Positions 7,950-19,744 of a stretch of DNA of 53,927 nucleotides are shown one piece after another (position 1 is the first letter of the stretch; each line of letters begins with the position of its first letter). The stretch covers positions 1-53,927 of the forward strand of contig JBBHKE010002840.1 in NCBI GenBank assembly GCA_037447655.1. The letters are read 5' to 3'. The position numbers were made by a program, and so were the translations under genes. Below the pieces are notes generated by a model. The model was not told where the DNA came from. It made no database searches and saw only the letters and a program-made list of their open reading frames with translations. The stretch is from Zygnema cylindricum. Taxonomy: Eukaryota > Streptophyta > Zygnematophyceae > Zygnematales > Zygnemataceae.

Positions 7950-8345
7950 GGGTAAAAAAAAAAAAATTGTGTTATTATTTTATTTGTTTATTCTATTTGT
8001 TAGGTTTATATATTTATGTTTTTTAAACTTTTTATTTGTTTTTTTTTTTATTAGATTTATATGTTTGGATTTTTTAGTTGTGTTTTTATGTTGTATTTTC
8101 TCTCTCTCTCTCTCTCTCTCTCTTTCTATTTTTAGGTTTTTATTTAGGTTTTTTTTTTGAGTTTTTTTTGTTAATTTATATGTTTTTTTGTTTTGAGTTG
8201 TGTTTTTTATCTGAATTTCTCTCTCTCTCACTCTCTCTCTCTCTCCCTCTTGTCTATTTTTTCTCGATTTCTTTTTGTCTCTCTTTGTCCTTCTTTCGTT
8301 CTCACACCATCTCTCCTTCTTTTGTATTATTTTTTTTCTAAACAT
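7950..8345. repeat. T-rich low-complexity DNA with two CT microsatellites
   Basis: CT dinucleotide runs lie near 8,098-8,124 and 8,216-8,246 within T-rich sequence. Open frames here on both strands translate to Ser-Leu, Phe-rich or Arg-Glu repeats; they are by-products of the repeat. Confidence 0.85.
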
Positions 8346-8507
8346 GCTTCAAAATTATTTTCAACCATATTCGTTTTCCAAATAATCGTAAATGTCTATT
8401 TATAATAATTCAATATATGAAAATAAATCAAGATTTTACACAATATTTTCACAACATTTTTGAGTAAGCATCTTCACTTTTTTTTCTTTAATGTGAATTT
8501 TATGCAG

Positions 8508-10357
8508 GATCGTAGTTGGCAGCTTGAGGAAGGCATTATTGCCAAAAATCGTAAAAAACTTTTCAAGTCCGGAGCATGGGATGAAGTCGGTATGTGTTTT
8601 ATTGAACAACATCTCTATATAAAATAATAAACAAAACTTAGTATTAAATAGTAAACAAACCCTAAGATGAAGTTGGTACTTTTAGTGCACACATTTTTTC
8701 CATAGTAAAGTTATCAAAAAATTATTATTATGGTGTTCCATTGTTGTATATTTTAGTTTTTTTTTTTTTAATTTATCGCGTGGGTTTGCCTGATTTTTTT
8801 TTTTCACTTTGATCATAAGGCATTTCTTAGACTTGAGACGAATTATATTATTTTTTTTCATACGATTTGTTTTTCGATTTGTTTTTTTCGTAGTTTAGGT
8901 CAAATATGACAACAATTATATTAAATGTAACGTTTTTTTTTCTTTTTGCATATAAAAAATCTTCGTTTTTACTCATTTACAATAGACGGGGTTGTTTTTT
9001 CTATTTTTTCAGCCAATTATTTACCTCATAGGAATAGAACTTCACTCTGTCTCCGTGCAACGAGGCTCATTCACCCCGGAAATGATCTTCTCCAATGGAC
9101 TTCGGAAGAAGAGAGTACTCTAAAAAGGTAAACTCCTTGTGCTTGTATAATCTTCTAATGAATATTGTTGTATAATAAGACATGTAATAGTGTTACTTAC
9201 AATATGCAGCACAAAACGTGTAGCTTAAAAAACTTCCAAATGTGTACATCATTTATTAACACCGTATTTTTTTATTTGATACTTTCAATTTGGTTTATAC
9301 CGCTGATAATTACATGTGTTTTTGTTGTGTGTTGTTTCAAGCCTTTATGAAAAACGGGGATGTAAATGGGTCGAATTTCAAGGAGTTACGGGAAAATGGA
9401 GTAGACGGATTGAACGAAAATCCATCAAAATAGTAACTGGAGGAAAAGTGACAAAAAGCAAAAAACGTAACTTGTCAAACCTTGGGTAAACCTTGATTTC
9501 TATACTTGTTTTAAAAAAAATAAACAAAAATTATTAGACTTAGAATTGCAAAAAACAAAGATTATTATATGGAAATTGTCAAATTTGAAAGCTTTTTGGG
9601 ATTAGTAAAATATTTAAAACAACGATATGTTGACACGTTTCTTCAGATCAACCGATAAGATTATTTGTGAAACGTTTTTTTCTGCAGGAAAATGGAATGA
9701 CGAAGAAAATGAGAAATTTTGTTTTCTCCTTCGAGAAAAAATCGCGCAGATGCAAGCAAATAATTTGATCATAGAACTTAGACCAGAAAAGGTCAGAATT
9801 CTCTCTTTCTTTGCATTGAAATATTTTCAAAATATAAAAATGAAGTGAAAACTACGATGCTTATCAATGTCAGAGTCAAATCATTTTTGCTTTACGTTTA
9901 TTGTTTTGTTCGAAAAATAATATAACTTTTAAACTTCTCTCATTTTTTAGTTATTTTTTGTTACTCGTGTGTAACAACGCTTAGCTTTGTGTTCGTGAAA
10001 CGTAAAAATCTCGATAATTTTGTAGCTAAGTTGTAAATAGTACGCAGTTTTTAATTAAAAGTATTTGTTTTAAAACCCGTATATTTGATTTTTTTTTGTA
10101 GATTTCGCAAAATTTTGATTGGGATGAAATTTCAAAAAAATTGGGGACTCGAACACACTATGCTTGTTCCAATAAATGGTGGGTTTCTATGCTTCAATAT
10201 TTTTCGTTTTATGTATTCCATGCTAAAAAAAAACAAGTCGGAAAAACTCATATTTAACCAAAATTCAAAAATTAGAAAAAGATTAAATTTATTACTTATT
10301 TATTTGGTTGATACAAAAATTTTCAATAGAAAGTGTGTTTCCCTCTCTCTCTATCTG

Positions 10358-10428
<71 letters not shown>

Positions 10429-11304
10429 TCTTCCTCCAATTTTTTCATTTTTCCCCCTCTTTTTGTTCTCTGCTTATTATGTTTTTATCTATTTGGTGAG
10501 AGTATCCTATTATGTGTGATTAGCTTTCATGCTCTACTGAAATGTTTGTTTTTTTCTTTTTAAAAAAACTTCAGTCCCGTAATTTTTTTTTATTTTTTTT
10601 AAGTCGATTTTTGATTTTATTTTTTTGTGCATTTTTATTTTATGGCGTTTTTAGGGTATCGCATTTTCGTCCCAAATAGGTTTTACAAAAATAGCATTCA
10701 AAGTTATCTTAGAACCTATGTACACTATAATCTGGGATAAAAACTTAATCCAATAACATTCACAAGGTTTTGTAGAATCAAGTCTATTGTTATTTAAATC
10801 CAAATAGACTGAATTTTTTAGTTTCTTATCGAAATATAGCAATCTGATTTCACATTTAGTTCCTGAAATGTTGAAATCAAATATTTTTTATTAATTTGAT
10901 CTAACACAAAACTATTTTTTTAAATTTGGGAGCTTGGATAAAACTCAAGTAAAGTATACAAAATTAACTCATATACAGTTTCTCCAGTTAAACAACTTAT
11001 GGGAAAAATGAAAATTTAGTTTTATTGATTTCAAACTTGAGCATTATAAAAAAAAAAAAAAAATTATTTAAAAGTATTCTATAAATTATTGGATAAGTTT
11101 TATTAATAATTTATGTTATTTAAGTATGAATTGCATCTACATTTAAAATATTCTATACATTATTATAACTACATAACTTTCGATAAATTAGTATAAAAAA
11201 GCTAGATTACAAAAAAATAACTGTTTAAGATCTGGAGATATTTTACATCCTTTATGGTATTTAGAATTTTTATATAACTATAGAATATGACATGATTTAA
11301 AATG

Positions 11305-11375
<71 letters not shown>

Positions 11376-12995
11376 ATTTTTTTCATTTTTCCCCCTCTTT
11401 TTATTCTTTGCTTCTTGTGTCTTTGTCTATTAAGTGAGAGTAGCCTATTTGGTGTGAATAGCTTTCATGCTGTGCTGAAATGTTTGTTTTATCTTCTTTA
11501 AGAAACTTCAGTCCCGTAAAATTTTTTATTTTTTTTAAGGCGATTTATGATTTTTGTTTTTTGTGTTTTTTTTACTTTTTGGCGTTTTTAGGGTATCTCG
11601 ATTTCGTCCCAATGGGTCGTGGTTTCTCTCCGACGACAACCGTCTTTTGAAAGCGTGAGTGGTCGTTTTGTCGGTTGAGAGAAAGATAGGGAGGGTTAAT
11701 GAGAGGGGGCAAAGAGGGGAAATAATAAAAAGTAAAATAGTAGTAGGTTTGGAAACACATTCAGACTATGGGTAAATATTTCTTTTCGTTCTGTTCCGTT
11801 AAATGTGTTTTTTACTTTGTTTATTTGATGATTGTTTTTCCTTACTTTTGTTGTATTTCAGAATGATGGATTCGAACGCCAAAGTGGAGGAAGAGGTACT
11901 TTGGGAAGATTTGTTACCTGAAAAGTAAGTAAACAAACTTTCAAATTTTGTTGTGTTTTACAGTTGTTGAAAAGAAATAAATCATAGGTTCAAATTGTTA
12001 CTTTGATTATATACTTGGCGTGTTCTTTGGTTTGTTCATTCTCTATACGTCGGATCACGTAAAATCGTTCGTTGGAATTTTATTCATGTTTCATAAGCCA
12101 TGTTGAACTCGAGAGACTAGTAGGATGAGATTATAATTGTAGCATATATGATTGATTTATACATAATATATATAATGTGCCCTTTTGTTCTCCCTCTCTC
12201 TTTTTCTTCCCTTTCCCTCCATCCTCTTTCCCCTTACCCCTCCCCTCCCCTCCCCTCCCTTTGCATCTCCCCATCCATCGCCCCTCCATCTTTCTCTCGT
12301 TGCTCCTCTCTCTCCTCCATTTTCCCCTCTCTATGGCTTTTTCTTTTCATCCCTCTCTCCCTTCTTTTCTTTTACCTTTCTCAACATTGGAAATATTCAT
12401 TGATGTTTTTGTAAGGTGTTATGAATCAAAAATATTTAATATATCTAATATTTGTCTCTCACTCTATCTCTCTTTTTTCTTATTTTTTGCTTAACAAATA
12501 TAGGTTTGTAGCGTATTTTAAAGCATTTTTATGTTTTATTTTTGGCTCTCTTTTTCTCTGTCTCTTTGTTCTTTTTATTTATTCATTTTTAACGTTAGTT
12601 AGAGTTAAAACTTTGTGTGTTAGCTCCTTCCTATCTCTTTCTATTTTTTATTTTATTTTTTATTTTATTTTTTATTTTAACCTTAGTTGGAATTTAATGT
12701 TATTGGTGTTACCTTTGTCAAGTCTCATTCTATTACCGGTGAAAGTTCTATTATTATCTATCATATACCGTCTTTCAATTTTTTTCTTTCTTGTTTCAAT
12801 CCTTAGTTAAAATTGAATAGTTTTGGTGCTACTTTGGGCAGGTCAGAAATTGATTGCAACAAGCGATGGAATCAAATGAAACTCTTCTTTCCCGAAGAAT
12901 TATTATCTTTTGATATTTGTTTGGAAATAGCATGCGACGTGTTTGCTCCTGAGGGGTTAGAGGATACCATAATAGAAGAATGGCGTGGTAGATAA
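8508..12995 (+). CDS. MYB/SANT-domain DNA-binding protein of DMTF1/TTF-I/REB1 type, at least eight exons
   Basis: Exons: 8508-8589, 9013-9127, 9342-9485, 9647-9791, 10102-10178, 11592-11654, 11862-11924, 12842-12995. All introns have GT..AG ends, and every junction keeps frame. The product contains several MYB-like repeats: LLQWTSEEESTLKSLYEKRG then CKWVEFQGV; GKWNDEENEKFCFLLREKIA; NFDWDEISKKLGTRTHYACS then NKW; GSWFLSDDNRLLKA; VLWEDLLPEKSEIDCNKRWN then QM. This pattern (W..EE..L, G.KW..., WDEI..KLGTR...C..KW) is that of nuclear transcription or rDNA-termination factors. It ends ...EEWRGR at the TAA at 12993-12995. The first exon here opens at an acceptor, so one or more 5' exons are not identified. 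They may lie in 7.3-8.5 kb or have been displaced by the insertions upstream. The intron between exons 5 and 6 carries the second archaeal-block copy. Confidence 0.8.
10362..10421. repeat. CT microsatellite
   Basis: About 30 CT units in intron 5 of the MYB gene. A similar run stands at 11,311-11,372 in the duplicated host segment. Confidence 0.95.
10422..10675 (+). pseudogene. Duplicated host intron end plus truncated copy of MYB exon 6
   Basis: This stretch repeats 11,373-11,612. Both copies have the same post-CT sequence, the words CTTCAGTCCCGTAA, the GGCGTTTTTAGGGTATC acceptor region and TTTCGTCCCAA. The copy breaks off after about 25 exon bases at the junction with archaeal-block copy 2. 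The intact exon is at 11,592-11,654. Confidence 0.75.
10676..11300. repeat. Archaeal-block terminal segment, copy 2, inside the host MYB gene
   Basis: Homologous to 6,770-7,290. The minus strand encodes DSTKPCECYWIKFLSQIIVY then IGSKITLNAIFVKP, followed by the same A/T-rich non-coding DNA. It lies between two copies of a host segment (CT run to exon 6). It is effectively part of intron 5 if the downstream exon 6 is used. Confidence 0.8.
11311..11372. repeat. CT microsatellite, second copy
   Basis: A run of about 31 CT units. It opens the second copy of the duplicated host segment that ends in the intact exon 6. Confidence 0.95.
12184..12375. repeat. Pyrimidine-rich tract in the last intron
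   Basis: Imperfect CCCTCT/CCCCTCC repeats within intron 7 of the MYB gene. Open frames here are repeat artefacts. Confidence 0.85.
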
Positions 12996-13262
12996 AAAAA
13001 AGAAGGGAGAATGATGGAGAAAGAAGAAGAGGAAGAGGGAAAGAAGGAGAGGGAGGGGGAAAAAAAGAGGGAGAGAGTTTTAGAGGAAGGAAGAGTAGAG
13101 AAAAAAGAGATAGAGGAAAAAAAGGGGAAATAGAGGGGGGAAGAGGGGGAGGGAGAGATACAAAGAGAGAGATTGAGAAGGGATTGGAGGGAGAGGAAGG
13201 GAGGAGGAAGGAGGTGGAGGGGATAGAAAGAAGAGAGGGGGAAGAGAGAGAATAAGAAGGAG
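12996..13262. repeat. Purine-rich (GA/GGA) tract directly after the MYB stop codon
   Basis: Almost uninterrupted A/G sequence for about 265 bases. It would form part of the 3' UTR if transcribed, and it could form triplex structure with the pyrimidine-rich intron tract upstream. The minus-strand open frame it produces is an artefact. Confidence 0.85.
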
Positions 13263-16200
13263 AATGGACAAACTTTCTATTCCATTACAATGTGGTTTAC
13301 GTAGAAGTATTTCAATTTTTGTTTTCGTTTGTTTCTGATACGAATCTTTGGACAACACTGCATAATTTCACAAGTATTTTGTGCCATCCATATGCCTTGT
13401 ACTATATCCCATATTCCATTTCCCATGTTTCAAATTTTATAATGTATGTGTCCTATGGCTCATTTTCTTTATCTTGTTCACATTCTTCATAAATTTAAAA
13501 TGTCAAAGTTTTTTTCCACCCAATCAAACGTTGGAATATCAAGTTATACAGTGATCTCTACTAATTAAGGTGTCGTTATCTGTGTCTTTAACATCATATT
13601 TCATTCTTTTTTTTAATGTTTAGAAAATAGAAGTTAAAACATTGAGAAAAAAGAATAAGCATTTTTATCAATGATTAAGAGAAAAAAAGTACATAGAATA
13701 GTGTGAATTTTTTTCACTTGTGTATAGTTTTCCTAACACGAAGGCTTGAATTAATGATGAGTTTTAAAATGTATGCATTGTTACCTATACGGTGAATTAT
13801 TATTAACGTTAAAAAATACTTGGTTAGAAAATTGTTTTAGTGTTAATTAATATATTCCCAGTGCAAATCACGTGGTGTGAACCACATACTAAAAAAAAAA
13901 ATTAGTGTTGTTAAAGCAATTTTTAATACGGTGTCCAAAAAACACCGCCGAATTATTGTTATAATGTTGATGTTATTGCAATCGTAGCGGTTTGTGAAAT
14001 ACTTCACGAACTTGACCACACTATAAAACCTTGCATATTTAGAATTTTTTAGTGTTTTTTAGAGGTAATACGAGAATGGTTTTTAAGATCAAGTTTTTAG
14101 TTGTTCAGGACCTCTTGAATCATCTTAAAAATTGTCAACCTATGACAACTATTGCTAGAAAATTGTCTAAATGATGGAAACAAACATTCACCAAGGATTT
14201 CAAAGAAAAATACATAAGACTTTTATGATTCAATTTGACAGAAACTGTGTTCAAAAGCCTGAACCATATCTGGATGGATGTTATCACTTTACAAGTTATT
14301 TGTAGTTTCGTTTATACCATGTTTTTTATTAATTGAATGGTCGAGTGGAGCCAAACAGAGAACTTGTTTGCTTACTATTATATGTTAATAAAATTGTTTG
14401 CCTCTACCTAATGGCATGTCTAAAACCTAAATGGTGTCTAGTTTTAAAATTTGAAGGGCATGAATACCGGCAAAAAAGATGCTTTGGGAATAGGTTTTTT
14501 TAGAATTCCTTCTATACTGCGGAGCTCTTTTCTGCAGCCTTCATATCTTTCTTGCCAAATATTAATAGTAGCATCATAGTTTCGCTCAGCTTTTCTCCTG
14601 CTCTTTATGGTCTCCAAGTTTGACAACTTTCAAAAAGTTTTTTTGACGATGTTGATGATCCGTGTCCAAAAGTGTCAAATTTATCAGTACTGCAGCTGTC
14701 GTGTCACAACACCTAATCTTAACAAATTGTTTCTGCATTGGGACATGGCAGACTGGAAGGTTCACTATCTGGTTTTTTTAGCATAAATACAGATGTTTTA
14801 GCTATATAAATGCATTATTAGGCTCAGGGTAGAAGTTATGTTATTTTTTTGTTTGACATAGTCCATTCCCTGGTTTACAGATACTTTGTTATTTGAATGG
14901 GAGGAGTATTACCTTCTATACCACAATGGGTATTGGGCAAGGGGGAACTGCTAGCATAGTTCATCCTTCCACATGTTTATAAGCTGTGACCCTTTTATTG
15001 TGGATGTTTTCAAATTAATATTTATCTAATGGCGTAGTCAATGTTTGGCATTTTTTTGGCAATCGAATGTGTCAAGTTCGTTTGTACCTCATCAGTTGTA
15101 TATTTTTTTAAAGAATGTGAATTCGACTTCTACTCTTTATTTTTCGGCTTCTAGTCCGTATTCTCTCACGATATTGTTAATGTTCATTTATGGTTTTTGT
15201 AGACATTATATGTAACACATTTTTGGCAATGTTTGTAAGTTGTTGTGAAATTCAAGGTTCAACACTTTTAAATTATTCGCTAGCTTTTAGGCATTGTGAG
15301 TGTTGTCCACATACACTGTGGGCTTTCTTCCATATCCAAAATAAAATCATGGGCTTTCTTCCATATCCAAAATAAAATCATAATCATGTCCATCGTCAGG
15401 CGTAACCAGGCTTGACTCTTGTTTGACACATTTGACTCAGGCTATATAATTACCTTCTGTTGTAAGTGTTTAACGGTTTTTTGTGTTATCTGTGTTGTTT
15501 GCGGATACATGGTTCAAGAACCTTGGCAACTACTGCACTGTTTGCACTATTTTTTTTCTTGTAGATGTTATTCTATAGAAGTTGGCTGCAAGACATTTGC
15601 TACAACAAGGTATTTCAAAATGACACTACTCCTCTTCTTGTAGATGATATTGTATAGAAATTGGCTTGAAAACATTTGCTACAACAAGGTCTTTGTTCCC
15701 CATGCTTTGTTAAATTTATTCTAACACACCAAACAAATATATTTTCATACATAATTTGTCGGATGAGATTTTAATTATGTATTTTTTCGGACGGAAGTGT
15801 TCTACACAAACTTAAAAAATAAGGTGAATATTCACCATTCGTGCTTAATATTTTAAAAGGCTAGAGTCTTTGGTTGGTTGAGAAAAAAATAGTGATTAAT
15901 TCATTTCTTATTGGAACACATTTCCACTACTTGCAATGATCGATCGTCCATCTCTGTGTGGTGTTTGTTAGAATATGAGATTTCTAACATTCTCTCTCAT
16001 CTTTTCAAATGTGCAAGTGGCCGGTTTTGGACTGTCTTTATTTGCCCATGCCACAAATTTCTCTCGATTAGTGATAATGGCAAATAAATTACTAAAACTT
16101 GGAGTCTTTATCAAAAATGTGGTTATTATGCGAAACATGTGTTGTCATAAAGATTGAACGACTTTTTTTTGTTGTTTATTTTATAAAAATCTAGTCGAAC

Positions 16201-17017
16201 ACGTAGGCGTTGGTGATTTAGAGCCATTTTTTGGATAAAGCCCCTAATGAGGGGCGTCCTAGTCTTTGAGGTGACTCTTACAACACTTCATTCAAATATA
16301 AATGTTTGTTATTGTGAGGTTTCGATTTCTTTGTTAGGTTTAGGAAGAAGTTTTCATTTAGATCCTACTACGTACTATTCTCTCCTGTATGTGCACCTGT
16401 ACTCGGCGCAATGAATTCATCTTATTGCTATTTGTCATCGGTATTTCAAATTACAAAAACATACAAAAAATACAATGATGGGAAACAAATTGTTGGCAGT
16501 TTTTGTTTCTAGAAGCTCTAAAGCGGATGGTTGTGCGAAGTTCTAAGGAAGAAACAAGTTTTGTAAAACATTTTTTTGGGCGCTGAAAGGTTCCCAATAA
16601 CCATTGCATCATTGTTTCGATCAACATCGGTCACGATATCTTATTTCCCACCAAGAGTTGCAGGCTAATTCAAATCATTCTAAATGGTTGTCTAATAGTT
16701 TATTCTAATTGTGATCATTAATTGGTGAGACTATTTAGAGCATGTCAAAGTTTCCTATAGGAGGTATAAAATACCACAAAAATCTTAAGGAAGAAAAGGA
16801 ATTGTTTAAAAACTTCAAGCAAAATCAGGCGCACCTGCCCTCTTTTTGAAGCACCAAACTCAACATACTCCATGATAATAAATGAACCCCGTCCAGGCAC
16901 TGAACCGACCTGCATTTAAAAAAACACAAATACCCGCAACTTCTTCATTAATATCATCAATCATAACAACCGTCGTATTATCGTTGTTACACGTCAATAC
17001 TCTAAAAAAGTCTGCTT
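13263..17017. other. Host intergenic DNA with small tandem duplications
   Basis: No gene chain is visible. A 31-base unit (GGGCTTTCTTCCATATCC...) is repeated at 15,318-15,348 and 15,349-15,379. A roughly 80-base segment ending GACATTTGCTACAACAAGG is repeated in diverged form at 15,558-15,610 and 15,640-15,690. Short open frames lack coding character, apart from the separate entry at 14,444. Confidence 0.55.
14444..14626 (-). CDS. Possible isolated exon or gene fragment
   Basis: A 60-codon frame reads SNLETIKSRRKAERNYDATI, then NIWQERYEGCRKELRSIEG. It is helical and charged, with balanced codon use unlike the surrounding DNA. No family is recognised, and I find no adjoining exon with certainty. 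It may be chance. Confidence 0.25.
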   Translation of the reverse strand: MSNLETIKSRRKAERNYDATINIWQERYEGCRKELRSIEGILKKPIPKASFLPVFMPFKF

Positions 17018-17160
17018 GTGACGACATGAAGATTTTAGAATTATTAAATTTCCACCCACGCCACCTAGTTTTTTGCTATTTGGGAATGCTTGTGACGACA
17101 TGAAGATTTTAGAATTATTAAATTTCCACCCCACGCCACCTAGTTTTTTGCTATTTGGGA
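17018..17160. repeat. Tandem duplication of a 71-72 base unit
   Basis: The unit starting GCTTGTGACGACATGAAG and ending TTTTTTGCTATTTGGGAA occurs twice head to tail, with one extra C in the second unit. Confidence 0.9.
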
Positions 17161-17572
17161 AAAGCATTGAGCGTGTCATAAACATGTTGATGATCGAGCT
17201 TTCCATTGGAAAGTTTGGAGCGATGGACCAAAAAGAAAGTTAGATCCATTTTTAACAAATATGCCACACTAGTTCCTCTAAGTAACAAAGAAATTATTAA
17301 CCTTGAGAGGCTAAGGCACACGAATGGTATTAGGGTTGTGCATTGCCTCCAGTACTCCAACTTCTTACTCAAACATGGCTAGTCCTATATTTTTGCCGGC
17401 CACTCCAAACGAAAATGTTAAGGCCACATATCGCATGCTCGGGTAAATAAATTTAACAAACTTGGAGCACATGTAGCACTAAACTCTCCATAGCCATCAA
17501 TGTACGCCACGTTTATATCAACTAGCAATTATTTTCTTTACTTTTTCTAGGGAATTAATTGTTGATATCTCC

Positions 17573-17576
17573 AGTC
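17573..17576. other. Left 4-bp target-site duplication (AGTC) of the retrotransposon stack
   Basis: AGTC stands directly before TGTCATGCCGC at 17,577 and again at 43,908-43,911, directly after GCACGACA. The matching positions at canonical TG..CA termini suggest the outer boundary of an insertion. Confidence 0.6.
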
Positions 17577-18640
17577 TGTCATGCCGCATGGTATCGGTTA
17601 CACGCGAGCATGATGTTTTGCATGCGCGCACGACATTTCGCACACACACACGATATTGTGCACGCGTGCACGATATTGGACGCGCCCGCGATATTCGACG
17701 CGCGCACACGATATCATGCACGCACGCACAATATTTTTGCACGCATGTATGAGTTTCTTTCGCACGTGCGATTGCGCGCCGGTTCACTTATCTGTGACGT
17801 GTAAGCTATTCGCGAACACGTCTGATTGAATACATACTAATTTTGTGCATACTTTTTTGTTTTATTTCATTTCGTAGCTACGCGATTTCGAAGGTACTCT
17901 CACAAATATCATTTGGGCAGCGTACAGATCACGATTTCACGTATATCGTTGGCGGCGCTTCAATGTACTTCCTTTTATTTAAGTCGCGAACCCATGTAAG
18001 TTCGCGCATACATGTAGTTAGGGAGCGTTTTTACCCTCGGATGGTGGATTTTGTCAAATGTACGACATACGATGTTGGCCGCCTATTAGCCAACACTTTA
18101 AGTAGTTTGATTCATGTAAAGTAGACTAGACGTAGGCTAGTTTCGCGCTAGGCTTAGCTTGGTGTTACTTAGACTAATTCTCACACTTAGAGAATTTAGT
18201 TTTCGGACAAGAATTTTCTCTTGGCGGCGGAGCTGTTTTCTTGCTTCCTCCTTGCCACCGATTGCCCACTATTTTGTTTTCTTCTTGTTAGCTAGTGATA
18301 GATGCTAGTTAGCAAACGGATTTTGCTCTCTTTGTATTATGCTTCGTTTTTAATCCACACGGCTTCGGCCAAATGCGGAAGGTTTCCCTCCAAATTTGTC
18401 TTTTTGGCGATTGGTGGAGTGGAGGCTTGAGGCGTGGCATCTTGTATTGGGCTGTGCCGTTCTCTGGACAGCTGGACGGTTTGTTTGAGTGTATTTGTTT
18501 GTGCGACATTTCGGTTGTCTTGTAAAAGATCATTTTTTACCGAATCCGAATTTTTTGGTTTGGTTGGAAGTGTTTATTTTGCTTTGTTGCTTTCCTTTGA
18601 GATAACTCTTGTGAAGAATATGTTGAAGATCGGAGAGCCG
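17577..18640 (+). repeat. Ty3 LTR-derived long module (M1), plus orientation
   Basis: It begins TGTCATGCCGCATGG. It has alternating purine-pyrimidine repeats (GCGCGCACGA, CACGCACGCAC) to about 17,780, then unique sequence with the CGGACAAGAAT motif near 18,204. It is the inverted counterpart of 19,745-20,843 and related to 28,041-29,205 and 39,259-40,411. His-Ala-Arg-rich open frames in it come from the repeats. Confidence 0.75.
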
Positions 18641-19269
18641 ATGTCTTGTGGAAGAGTTGTCTGCATGTGTAGAAAGGCTGACATGGGAAACAACATTGGA
18701 TAGTGTGAATGCAAGAGATTACAGTGGTGCAACTATGCCTTTCTAGCAACTTCATCTATTTCTACCGCATAGTAGTGACGATTGAGGAGACCATTTCGTA
18801 AACATGACAATAGTGACGTTCCAATACCAACGAATAGGTCTAAAATAACGACCCCGTCCGTATGAGGACTCAGGTGTACATGCTTTCAATTGATAGGAAG
18901 GATCGGTTGCAACGGAAGGTATAGGAGGGATAGGTGTTAATGGTATAGATAATTTGGACTTATAAATATTGTCGAATGTGTGATAATTGAGAAGAAAACT
19001 GGGCTCTGCAAAGAGCTCGATAGGGGAGAAATATCTAGTAAGATTTCTTTGGCCGACAAAGAGTGGAAAATTTCCTCCCCAACGGAGTTCTATGAGAATG
19101 CGGGGAGAGCCGAAGCTGAATGGGCCATGGTGGGCAAAGGTTGGCTGGCTGAAATGAGAGGGAGACAAATTTTGCGCTCTAGAAAGTGTGTTGGTCGGTA
19201 AGAAAATGTCTGGTCATGCATGTCCACACCACCACCGACTCGGAATATAACACCCTGGCCCACTACACA
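18641..19269 (-). pseudogene. Degraded Ty3 internal sequence after the protease domain
   Basis: A minus-strand frame at 18,752-19,168 is proline- and serine-rich (SKLSIPLTPIPPIPSVATDP) and follows the protease remnant. It resembles a linker of a Ty3 polyprotein. Coding identity is weak. Confidence 0.4.
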
Positions 19270-19533
19270 CTAGTAATCGTTGCATTTAATGACTAATGCA
19301 TGAACAAAAATTTTAGCAGACTCATTTTCGATTCCTGTCTGAAACCGAAAGATGAGCGGGTCCTTTGTGATTCCAAAAACCGGCTTCGTGGTCCCAACCG
19401 AAGTGAGAAGGTGGGTGGTTGTAGCTTGAAGCTTGTCTGCCGTCAGACCAAGCTTGAGCGCAAATCCGGATCCGAGGATCACGGGTTTCGCCCCGGTGTC
19501 CATGAGGGGAAGCGAGGGGTGGACACCGCTCAC
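19270..19533 (-). pseudogene. Ty3/gypsy aspartic protease fragment
   Basis: The frame has LMDTGAKPVILGSGFALKLG, a retroviral-type protease with the catalytic D-T-G-A motif and the following flap sequence. VFGITKDPLIFRFQTG also fits the fold. The same domain, with DTEA instead of DTGA, occurs at 29,890-30,130. It is isolated from other domains here. Confidence 0.75.
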
Positions 19534-19539
19534 GGTAAA

Positions 19540-19744
19540 TGATCCCCGAGAATTATTGGGAAACTATTGGGGGATCTAAGCTAAAATCGACTCAAATTCA
19601 GACCTAAATATGCAAACAAGAAATAGATCGGCAACAAGATAGAAGGAACGGATTGAAAGAAAGAAGGAAAAAACCAAAAACAAAATGATTTTATTTTTTA
19701 TATAAAATAAAGTTTATATTTTTAATAGAATTTAGTTTTTTTTT
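19540..19744 (-). repeat. Ty3 leader (5' untranslated) sequence
   Basis: A-rich sequence with CAACAAGATAGAAGGAA and AAAAACAAAATG. It corresponds to the leader at 38,735-38,850 next to the other M1 module, so it is part of the element between LTR and gag. Confidence 0.55.

Noticed and set aside
7980-8345. Arg-Glu and Ser-Leu repeat ORFs
   Set aside because: Translations of CT/GA microsatellites; the same applies at 10.3, 12.2, 13.1, 50.2 and 51.4 kb.
17559-17804. His-Ala-Arg-Thr-rich repeat proteins (also at 20.6, 29.0 and 40.2 kb)
   Set aside because: These frames are translations of the GC minisatellite, present on both strands and in several frames.
18309-18533. Conserved host gene repeated at 18.4, 20.0, 28.2 and 39.5 kb
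   Set aside because: The recurring open frames (for example with SHKQIH and CPENGT) are part of the M1 LTR module and appear in different frames and strands.
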